NCBI RefSeq assembly: GCF_000247815.1
Contig: NC_021681.1
Location: 15,328,201 to 15,392,200 of the forward strand
Origin: Ficedula albicollis
Lineage: Eukaryota; Chordata; Aves; Passeriformes; Muscicapidae
Direction: 5' to 3'
Length of the DNA: 64,000 bases
The position numbers and the translations under genes are program-made. Positions 54,501 through 64,000 of this stretch are shown here, in pieces; positions within the stretch are counted from its first letter, which is position 1; each line of letters opens with the position of its first letter. A model generated the notes under the pieces. That model searched no databases, was not told the DNA's origin, and worked only from the letters and a program-made list of their open reading frames with translations.

Positions 54501-57500
54501 GATCTGAGAGCTGTGGGTAATGACACACAAAGTACTGCTTTACACATGCCAAAACCACTTACTTACAGACGAGAAAGATTCCAGTGTTTTTGGGGCATTC
54601 TGAGGCACAGTCTCGGGCCCTGTGGTCATTTGTTGGTTGCTGATTCAGAAGGGAAGAAAAAACAAAGGTAACAGGTGAAAACTGAGAAGCCGGGGAGGAG
54701 ACACGGCTCCTTTCAGAGCCTTCACTAGAGGAGAAGTCAGGAGTTCAGCCAGCCTCACAAAACTTCAGTGTGTTACACACAAGCACACTTTAGCTACAGC
54801 CAGATGAAATCCATCATGTGAAGAGTGGGACTAAACTACTCCCAAAACTGTAACCTTATTACAACTGGTGGGAAAATATGAATGTTTGAATGACTGCAAG
54901 AAGAGGGTTGATTATTAGCTTGGTTTATCTTCAGCTGATTAGGAATTCCAGGTCATGTCTGCTCACCAAACATAGATGGGTTTATGCTGTTTCTGTCCCC
55001 AATATTTGAGAATGAATAATTACTACAGCTGAGCTTAAATTGTATTTTAAGAATATATTCCCTGTGTGTAATCAGTATCAAATAAATCCCATCAGTCCCT
55101 CCAACAGATGCTGCCTTCATCAACCACAAATTTTAATACCTAAGAGGAAATCTGAACTTTGCTCCTGGAAATGATGGTTTCAATTCATCTGTGTAGGTAA
55201 AAAACCTCTGGTTTTGGTGCTGCTCACTGCCCTGTGGTTTATGGGCAGTGGGAGTCATTTGAAGGAAGTCTTCTCCAACAATTTCTTTGTAAAACTTAGT
55301 ACTGAATGGCAATCCTGCAGGAGTGAGCAGCAGATGAAGGGTTAAGCCTTTCTTTTGCTGCTGCCCTCTCCAGCCCTGCACGCTGTGATCTTTGGCTGCT
55401 TCAGCTGCTACCATGGTCAAACACAGTCTCCCCTCACTGCAGACCAGGCTGGACACCACCCTGGCTAATCCCAGGGAAGATTTGCAGAGGTCTTGGATCC
55501 TCCTGACATCTGGGCAAAGACATCTGGGCGCTGCCTGCAAAACAGTGCTTGGAGATGAAGTTCAGCAGGGGTGTTTCTCCTGGACAGATGGAGGAGTAAG
55601 TGGGAGAGAGAGAAGAAAAAACAGCCTGCAGATAAACAAAGAATTATTTTTAAGGTTTTTCTAGACAATGCAAAGCTGAGCTAAACACACGTGATCCTAC
55701 CAGTCTGCCTTTTTCCTCCAGGACCCTGGGGATTTCAAATGAAACAGCAAGTCACAGCACTCAAAAGAAACAAGGTGTTGCACTTTCCAGTGAAGCACAG
55801 ACTAAATCTGCAAAACTCCTTCCTGCAGAATGCTGCAAGTGCTAGAAGTTAAAAAAAAAAAAAAAAACAGCTAAATTTATGGAGGGAAAATCAAGTGAAA
55901 GAAAATGAAAGATACTGGCACTGGTTCAAGATATATTCACACATGGATCAGGGTGGGTTGTAACACATTTTGGGGAAGGATCAACGTTCTTGCATTATTT
56001 CCTGGCTCTACAACCAGCTGCCACCAGAAACAAGGGCTGGAGTGCTGCTGCCTGGCCATTCCCACTTTCTGATCCAGTTGGGAAGCTTGTGCCTCCACTC
56101 TGAAACCAGAATAATGCAGCTGTGCCTGCTCTGCACACCTGCTGCTCTGCGCACCTGCCTGTACTTACAACAACTTATAATCAGATGTTCACCCTTATTA
56201 CATGAGTTTTAGCTCAAGGATGAATTCAGGGGAGTCTGGGGGCAAGCTTTGGTGTACACAAGGACAGAGAACCACATGTGAGCCTGTGCTTCCCAAACAC
56301 CGGCGTGCACAGTGAGACCTTCCCCGAGAAATGTCTGAGAGAAGAGGAAGCAAGGCTGCTCACCTGCAAGTCTTGGCAAGTGTTACAGCTTGTTTTTGCC
56401 AGAAAAGGAAACAGGTATCGTTCACTAGGCGCAGAGCTGAGATCTCTGCTGAGTGCAGCGCTGAGGCTGCTCTGTGACTCACACCCCCCAAGGGAGCGAC
56501 ATGACCAAGGTGTGGAGCATTTGGCCGGTGCAGCCAGGGCTGTGGCACACGAGGGCAATCCCTCTGAACAATTACAGCAGTCTCTCTACCTGCAGACAGA
56601 AACAGCACAGTTTGATTTCAGGAACTGTCTGTACACACGCCTCTTCTCACTCGGTCATGCTACTGTAAAGGACAAAAAATTCAACTCGCCTGTTTACTAA
56701 AGAGCAAGCCAATCACTAAGGACTGTCACTACGGGAGTACCTTTAGCCTCAGGAATACAGAGGAGATTGCAACACCTTGGATAAACCCAGGTCTTTCAGC
56801 TGAGATTAATGATCTGAAGGAATGGTATTTCCCAAAAGTCAGGTACAAAAACTAGGTGAAAACAGAGTGAAAACTCTTTAGGACTTTCAACAGAAAAAAA
56901 ACAAAAGAACCTCAGGCAGAGGAGAAAAGACAGTGATTATGGAGTAAAAAGCTTTTATTTTGCCCATTGAAGCAGCGCAGAAAATCATCCAAGAAAAGAA
57001 ATAAGATATATCACATCTCAAAGAAAGGAAGGAAGTTCAGAAGAGGAGACTAGGTGCTCTTAGGAACACAGTAAAATCCACAGCAAATTCCAGAGCACTG
57101 AGAACATTGATGAGTGGTGAAGGGGAAAAGTAGAGTTTCAGTGTTTATCTTGCTGTGTAAATTCCTTGTGATGATTCCACAGAAATAGTTCCTGGGTTTT
57201 GAAATCTTTAATGAAACATGCATAAAAAGTGTCAACCCCAAATTTTCCCCTGAAAACAAAATACAAATTGAGTGTTCATGAGGCTGGCACTGTGCATGAG
57301 GGGTCTGTGTAGACTCTGTGTACAAATTGTCAGGGATGTTCAGTGGTCAGACAGACACTGGCAACTTGTGATGCAGCCTACCTACTGCAGGAGGTCTGAG
57401 AGCACACGGATCTGTGTCCTTATTGCCTTTCATGGGCTTTGTTTGACCCAAGGCCACTCTGTCACCCAGTAGCACGGCCCAGTGCAGCACCATCAGGGAC

Positions 57501-59380
57501 AGAGGAGCAATGGGATGGCTGTACAGCCCCCCAGGAGCACATCATCCATCTCCAGGCAGGTGTAGGCTGCAATCCCACAGTAACCCTCACAGAATATTGC
57601 TGTCCCCAGTCTTAGTTCTGTGTCCTCCTGGAAGGGGAAGAAACTGAGCACAAATGCTGGCCTGTATGAGCAAGCAGTCAGATTCACACTAGAGACAGTT
57701 TTGGCACAAACTGTCTCCAAAGCGCCACCAGGATAAACTCTAAGATAAATCCTAAGCCAAATTTCCCCAGGGACAGAGTGGCCATGAATTTCAGTCCATC
57801 CAAGAGCTAGCAGCATGGTCAGGGTGCTACAACATGCATCACATGCAATTCCCCAAGATCACTCTCGATGTCCCTCCCAGTACCAGTGCGATCGGATCAT
57901 TGGTACCCAGGACTCCTCCCTGTACTTTCCTAGAAAGTTCAGTATAAAGTCCAAGACCTTCCCATACAGAATGGTTCTGTTCCTTCTTGTGGCTGCTCAG
58001 AGCCTGCAAACAAAGGATCTAAACCTGCTAAAAGTGTCGTGGTAACTTTTAACCTTGTCCTTGCACTGCAGGGGTCAGTGAGGAGCTGCCCAGTCTGCCG
58101 GGGTGGGTGCTGGCAGGAGGGTCAGTCAGAGCTCTGAAACACCAGGAACGCTGCACATTCCTTTGCAGATGGACACTGTCGGACTGAAATGACTATGCAG
58201 ATGTCAGTGGTCAAATCCAGACGCTCCTAACTCCCGGGGTTCACATGAGTTTCTGCCCTGCCTCTTTACCAGGCAAGGGATTGCTCCTCACAGGAGCCAG
58301 CTCCAACAGCCAGCACCATGCTGGTTTCCCTGCTCCCTGTATCAGAGCTCTTCATGAATAATGAATGATAATAAATAATGATGATAAATGCATCGGCTTT
58401 GTTATCTCTGCATTGCCAAAGAAAACTTTGCTTTTTCTTCTTCACTCCCAGAAGTATAAAACTGTGGTCCACAGAGACGTAGGAAAACACATATGCAGAA
58501 TCACAGCTCCCTAATCCTCCAAAAGTGAAAAAAAACATAACTGGAAAAGTTTGCTACAAGGCAGCTGGGGTGGATTTCATCACCAGCACTGCTGCCTGGA
58601 CACTGCAGCCACAAGTGTTTTCAGAGCAAACCAGCCTTGCTTTGTCTCTGGCCAGTGGATCAAGATTGCAGTGGCTTTTCTCCCCTTTGACCTGCTTGGC
58701 ATTGCACGGGACAGGTCAGGTAATCACGAGTCTGTTTGTCTGTTTGCAAATCTCAGGAAGCAGCTCCAGCAAAATCTCCTAAGTCATCAGAATGCAGCAA
58801 AACACGGTGTCAAAACAATGCAACCCCATCCCTATCTCCAGCAGGACCTTTATCAGGAATTATCACCTATTTATCTCATAGTTTGGGATTACAGCAGGTC
58901 CAGGCTGAAGGACCCCTCCATCCAGCCTGTGGTGAGGGCAGGCAGCACCACCCAGTCCATGCCGTGCTCTCTGAAGGAGACAGCATTTCCTCACTTTGCC
59001 TGTTCTGAGTCCGGATGTGTCAATATTCAAATATTCGTGCAGGAGAAAGGGAAACTACAGTAACTGGACAAACACACTCCCAAGAGAGAGGACACTCCTT
59101 CCTGGTCTCTAATCCCCTGGTTCAATAAACCTTAGCAAGTCACTGAAGTGAAATATCTCCCAGAAATGCAGAGGTGCACAGAACACCGTCCTTATTAAAA
59201 GGGTAGGTTCAAAAGTTTGGATTTGTACGTGGATGATGAGTGTTTGCACAGCTGCCTCTCTGAAAGCCCTTCAGCATCACGGTACTCATAATTCCGATGC
59301 CTGCTCTCTGTCTTTAGCTGGTTATCCCACGTGTGCTGCATGTCCAGAGCCAGGCAGTGAATCTGCCGGGGGAAATGTGC
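51568..59380. other. Non-coding sequence between CLDN16 and CLDN1
   Basis: No coding exon was recognised on either strand, and no clear transposon. Reading frames of up to about 140 codons are present (for example 56278-56700) but have no family resemblance, no codon-level signal that I can see and no splice partners. Confidence 0.5.
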
Positions 59381-59724
59381 CCCTGCCTTGCCTGGCCGCA
59401 CTGGGGTGCGCTGGGGAAGGGGTCACACACACAGCAGCGGGACAGGCAGAACCGGCACAGCCCCCATGTGCTGGATGCGGGAGGGAGGCAGGAGAGCCGG
59501 AGAGCCAAGTGTGCAGCTCCAGCAGGTGAGGCACAGCACAGTCCCCCCCAGTCCCGAGGGAGGCGAGTGGGGCTTCACGCTCTCAGCACCCCCAGCTCGA
59601 GGAGGGCACAGACCCACGAGCACAACCAGGGCACCCTTCCGAGGTGCCAAAACATCGGGGTTTGGGGTGCCAACGCAGCCCTCGCGTGGGGACAGAAGGG
59701 ATCATTGCACGAGGGCTTTCTCCA

Positions 59725-60525
59725 AAGGGAAGGGCCGTGCTGGGCAGTGGTCCCTGTGGCAGTGGTCAGTGGGCTGGAGCCCGGAGCAGGCTCGGTCACT
59801 CCCTGCAGTGCTGGGTAGTGCAGTACAGTGCTGGGCAGTGGTCCCGGTGGCAGTAGTGGGGTGGAGCCCGGAGCAGGCTCGGTCACTCCGGCAGTGCTGG
59901 GCAGTGCAGTGCAGTGCAGTACACTGCTGGGCAGTGCTGGGCAGTGCAGTACGGTGCTGGGCAGTGCTGGGCAGTGCTGGGCAGTGCAAGGGAAGGGCCG
60001 TGCTGGGCAGTGGTCCCTGTGGCAGTGGTCAGTGGGCTGGAGCCCGGAGCAGGCTCGGTCACTCCCTGCAGTGCTGGGTAGTGCAGTACAGTGCTGGGCA
60101 GTGGTCCCGGTGGCAGTGGTCAGTGGTGTGGAGCCCGGAGCAGACTCGGTCACTCCGGCAGTGCTGGGCAGTGCAGTGCAGTGCAGTACACTGCTGGGCA
60201 GTGCTGGGCAGTGCAGTACGGTGCTGGGCAATGCAGTACGGTGCTGGGCAGTGCTGGGCAGTGCAGTATGGTGTTGGGCAGTGCAGTACAGTGCTGGGCA
60301 GTGGTCCCAGTGGCAGCGGTCAGTGGGCGGAGCCCGGAGCAGGCTCGGTCACTCCGACAGTGTCCGGGCTGTGCAGTACAGTGCTGGGCAGTGCAGTACA
60401 GTGCTGGGCAGTGCAGTGCGGTGCTGGGCAGTGCTGGGCAATGCAGTACAGTGCTGGGCAGTGGTCCCGGTGGCAGCGGTCAGTGGGCGGGGCCCGGAGC
60501 AGGTTCGGTCACTCCGGCAGCGCGG
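59725..60525 (+). repeat. VNTR with 263-bp higher-order unit upstream of CLDN1
   Basis: The array is built from short units around 'gtgctgggcagtgcagtaca', interspersed with longer segments containing 'ggagcccggagcaggctcgg' and 'tcactcc'. A higher-order unit starts at 59725 and again at 59988 (offset 263), followed by further partial copies to about 60525. Copies are nearly identical, so the array is young and probably length-variable. It ends close to the N gap and the CLDN1 start. The absence of stop codons in one frame is a by-product of the period and composition. Confidence 0.93.
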
Positions 60526-60552
60526 GGCGGGGCAGGGCGGGGCGCGGCCGGC

Positions 60553-60595
60553 AGGGGGCGCGCCGGGCGCGGGTTGAAGAGGCGGCGGGGCGGTG
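60553..60595 (+). repeat. Left copy of 43-bp gap-flanking duplicate
   Basis: This 43-base segment, beginning 'agggggcgcgccgggcgcgg', directly precedes the N gap and is repeated exactly at 60992-61034 directly after it. This is typical of two contig ends that overlap but were not merged. Confidence 0.95.
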
Positions 60596-60991
60596 NNNNN
60601 NNNNNNNNNNNNNNNNNNNNNNNNNNNNNNNNNNNNNNNNNNNNNNNNNNNNNNNNNNNNNNNNNNNNNNNNNNNNNNNNNNNNNNNNNNNNNNNNNNNN
60701 NNNNNNNNNNNNNNNNNNNNNNNNNNNNNNNNNNNNNNNNNNNNNNNNNNNNNNNNNNNNNNNNNNNNNNNNNNNNNNNNNNNNNNNNNNNNNNNNNNNN
60801 NNNNNNNNNNNNNNNNNNNNNNNNNNNNNNNNNNNNNNNNNNNNNNNNNNNNNNNNNNNNNNNNNNNNNNNNNNNNNNNNNNNNNNNNNNNNNNNNNNNN
60901 NNNNNNNNNNNNNNNNNNNNNNNNNNNNNNNNNNNNNNNNNNNNNNNNNNNNNNNNNNNNNNNNNNNNNNNNNNNNNNNNNNNNNNNNNNN
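60596..60991. other. Assembly gap (396 N)
   Basis: A run of N. Because both flanks carry the same 43 bases, the true distance may be zero or negative rather than 396. Confidence 0.98.
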
Positions 60992-61410
<419 letters not shown>

Positions 61411-61416
61411 GCAGAC

Positions 61417-61639
61417 ATGGCCAGCGGAGGGCTGCAGCTCCTGGGCTTCGTCATGGCCTTCCTCGGCTGGATCGGCATCATCATCAGCACCGCCATGCCC
61501 CAGTGGAAGATGGCATCCTACGCGGGGGACAACATCGTCACGGCCCAGGCGCTCTATGAGGGGCTGTGGATGTCGTGCGCCATGCAGAGCACGGGGCAGA
61601 TCCAGTGCAAGGTGTACGACTCGCTGCTCAAGCTGGAGA
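61417..61639 (+). CDS. CLDN1: Claudin-1, first coding exon
   Basis: The exon encodes 74 codons plus one base and stops at a good donor (GAGA then GTAAGT, GT at 61640-61641). The start [11 protein letters not shown] has G at -3 and +4. TM1 covers about residues 8-28. The claudin signature is complete: W30, GLW at 49-51, C54 and C64, followed by [32 protein letters not shown] is close to human CLDN1, and the exon ends at the same point in the protein as human exon 1. CLDN7 and CLDN19 share the fold, but position decides: it is head to head with CLDN16, as CLDN1 is in human. Known role: a sealing tight-junction protein of epithelia and epidermis. The second loop, TM2-4 and PDZ tail lie beyond the window. 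Confidence 0.93.
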
Positions 61640-64000
61640 GTAAGTTGGGGCTGGGATGTGGTGGGGATGTTGGGGTGTCCGTCCCGTCGGGGCGGAAAGT
61701 ACCAGTCCCCCGTCGGTGTCGGTCGCGTCGAAGTTCAGGCTGAACTATTTGGACTGGGTTTGCCGCTCCTATTGCATGTCCAATATCCCATCTCCGTCGT
61801 CGTTGTCCGTGTCCCCCCCACATCCCTCCCCGCCTCCGAGTCTGCCGCGTTGGGGGTGCCGCTGCTGTCGGGTCTCACGGTCTCTGTCCCGTTGGATTTA
61901 CTCAGCCTGTCCCTTCAGGGTTGAAGGTGCGGCGCTCGAGGTCCCGCATCTCTTTCATGCCTCCTCAACCTGTCGGGGGCCGGACGCGTGTCTCTTGGGG
62001 TCCCCGCTGGCTCTCCCTGCCGGAGCCGGTGGTCACTCCCCGGTGGCTGTCCTTCGGGCACCCTCGGCAGTGCCGCCTCCCCGGGGAGGGAGCGGGGGCG
62101 CTCCAGGGGCAGCGCCCGGGCAGGAGCCGGAGCTGCCCCGCATCCCGCTGCCCGTGCCCCCCAAAATGTCCCGGGGGGAGGAAGGGTCAGAGTCTCTACG
62201 TGCGTTACGGAAAGCGCCGTGTTTGCGAGCAAGAGATTTTGGCTGGGGAGGTCCAGCCAGGGGCTGCGCTGCCCTCGCTGGGCACGGCTGAGCGAGAGCA
62301 GACTCAGCAGCGTGGCTGGAGTGGGCTCTTGAAGCACGGGTCCTGTTTGCCTTTGACTGTTTCGGTCTTTTGTTCTCTGGGAAAGTCGCTCCCGTGGGGC
62401 TTTTGAGCTGAGGGCTGGCAGGTGAGCTGGCCTGCTGCCCAGGTAGCACTGCCTGGAGTTTTTAGACAGGCCAGTATGCCAAGATAATCTTTGGGTCTCT
62501 TATCTTGTCCTGGGACGGCGAAGCCATGTCATGCAGGTAGGAGCAGCAGCCCGGCTGGCTGGGGTGGCACTGGGGTCTCAGCCTGGCTGGCTGGGTGTGA
62601 TTCGGGTGCTCAAACCCAGAGAGGGCTGTTTCTAGAGTGCTGGGGCGGATAACTTACGCTGACACCCAAAGGGGCTTAAAAAAATGTACTACTTTCTCAA
62701 TACCGCTCGTCTCATCTCGAGTCCTGGAACACCCTCATCCCTCCCTAATTAATAAAATAATAATTGCCACCTTGGTCACCTTCTCTTTCCCAAAGGAATG
62801 AGCAGGCAGTTTCGCCTAAACCGAGGTCCGCGGGGAGTGTCCCCGAGCCCGATTGCCACCAGCCCTTCCTGTGTGTCACCGGTGAAGCCGGACCCACCTT
62901 GGGGGCCAGCCCACGTCTGTCCCTCCCGTCCCCTGCCCCCCAAGCCCCGCAGGTCCCGCAGCAGGCGGAGGTGCGGGCTGCGCCCATCGGGAGCTCGGCA
63001 CTCGCAGGGTGCGGGGCTGAGCGCACTGCCCGCAGCGCTTGGGGTGGTAATTGTGTGTCAGCTCAGCTTCAAGCCTCTTATCTCTCACTGGGGGTGGGGG
63101 GCGAAGATGCCAGCAGCGGCTGAGGAATCTCCATCCACCCCCTGGATGGCTTGCGAAAGGTAACCTTGCCTCGGGGGCTGTGCGCAGCCCATTGTGCTGT
63201 AAATGAGACCTGCCTGCGGAGCCCGCCTTGAACAGGCTCCCCAAAAGCTGCCCAGGTCCTCCAGACCTGGCCCATTCACGGCTGAGCGCCGAAACCAGCT
63301 GCTGCCCCACCTTTGTCCAGCGAACAATACGGGCTCTTCTCTTCCAGGGCTGCAGGGGAGGGAGGTGACAGGGACCGAGGCTTGTGGTGGCCTTTTCTGT
63401 TCTCACCGAGCTCTGCAGGAATTCTCTGAGAATTCTTAAACAGCAGGGAGATCACAGGGTGTGTTATCCTCACGGGGAAAATCAGTGAGGGCTGGCAAAA
63501 GGGCTCCTCGTTCTTGCGGTGCCCCAGCTTGCTTAGGCTGTGCCTTTCCTGCTTTTAAGCAGATCATGCCTGGGAACATACACCTTATCTGTCGCTTTCC
63601 CTCCTGGTGTCCCTTCAAGGTTTTGCAGCCACATATGCCTGGGCAGGAACCAGCAGTGCTGGTTTGGGTGGAGGTAAAAAAAAAATTTAAAAAAAAAATC
63701 CCCAAGCTGTTTATACCCAATTCAACAGCCACACGCCAGGACAGGTGCAGTGGAGAGCTGCATTCACCGGTGTCCTGGTGAAGGCTGTGTGGGCAGAACT
63801 TCCGCCTGGCCACGCTTTCTTGCCAGGACTTCATATGCCCCAGGTGCTCTGAGCCACATGTCAGAGCCTCATGCACTGATGGGAGAGGCTCAGATCTGTA
63901 ATTACTCTGTCCCTGTAGAAAGGACTGAACCTTCTTGCACCTGCAGTAACTCGTGTTTGTGGGAATGCTGGAAGGCTTTGCCACCGAGTTTTGGAATATC
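61640..64000 (+). other. CLDN1 intron 1, proximal part
   Basis: GC-rich and CpG-containing to about 62.4 kb (the inner side of the CLDN1 CpG island), then closer to the window average. No further claudin exon was found; exon 2 should begin with a TM2-like segment, and none is present. Intron 1 is also long in human CLDN1. Confidence 0.7.

Noticed and set aside
56278..56700. 140-codon + strand frame between CLDN16 and CLDN1
   Set aside because: No recognisable domain, no neighbouring exons, and no gene expected at this position from synteny.

Overview
The window looks like a bird chromosome segment, or at least a sauropsid one. It has a CR1-type retrotransposon 3' end, compact intron-containing vertebrate genes with GT-AG splice sites, and sparse repeats. 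Three genes can be supported: TMEM207 (+ strand, 28.4-30.7 kb), CLDN16 (- strand, 38.6-45.4 kb) and the first coding exon of CLDN1 (+ strand, 61.4 kb). From memory, the human 3q28 block runs CLDN1, CLDN16, TMEM207, IL1RAP, with CLDN1 and CLDN16 head to head and CLDN16 and TMEM207 tail to tail. The same order and orientations are seen here. All identifications rest on recognising protein sequence, as no search was run.

Layout. 0-1.8 kb: no gene. 1.8-3.25 kb: a CpG-rich island interrupted by two pure G runs; by synteny it could be the promoter and non-coding first exon of IL1RAP, running leftwards. 3.25-28.4 kb: no recognisable coding exon, one CR1 fragment, microsatellites and several short tandem duplications; the missing TMEM207 signal-peptide exon should lie here. 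28.4-30.8 kb: TMEM207 exons 2 to the last, with a poly(A) signal. 30.8-38.6 kb: interval between two convergent genes. 38.6-45.4 kb: all five coding exons of CLDN16 (237 codons), with a MIR-like SINE in intron 3. 45.4-59.4 kb: no gene, with a 39-bp minisatellite broken by a 1,049-base G run. 59.7-60.5 kb: a higher-order VNTR running into an N gap, a fourth G run and CLDN1 exon 1. 61.6-64 kb: start of CLDN1 intron 1.

CLDN1 is a general barrier claudin and CLDN16 a tight-junction claudin needed for renal Mg2+/Ca2+ reabsorption, so two tight-junction genes sit together here. TMEM207 is a small single-pass protein with a WW-domain-binding PPxY motif.

I found no credible undescribed biological system. 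The most striking signals are four uninterrupted G runs of 54 to 1,049 bases, all G on the + strand and all in GC-rich or tandem-repeat sequence. A 43-bp sequence is also repeated exactly on both sides of the N gap. These look like assembly or gap-filling artefacts, and they hide the putative IL1RAP and CLDN1 promoters. The most interesting biological leads are a possible intronic-polyadenylation isoform of TMEM207, the start-site structure of CLDN16, and the VNTR upstream of CLDN1.
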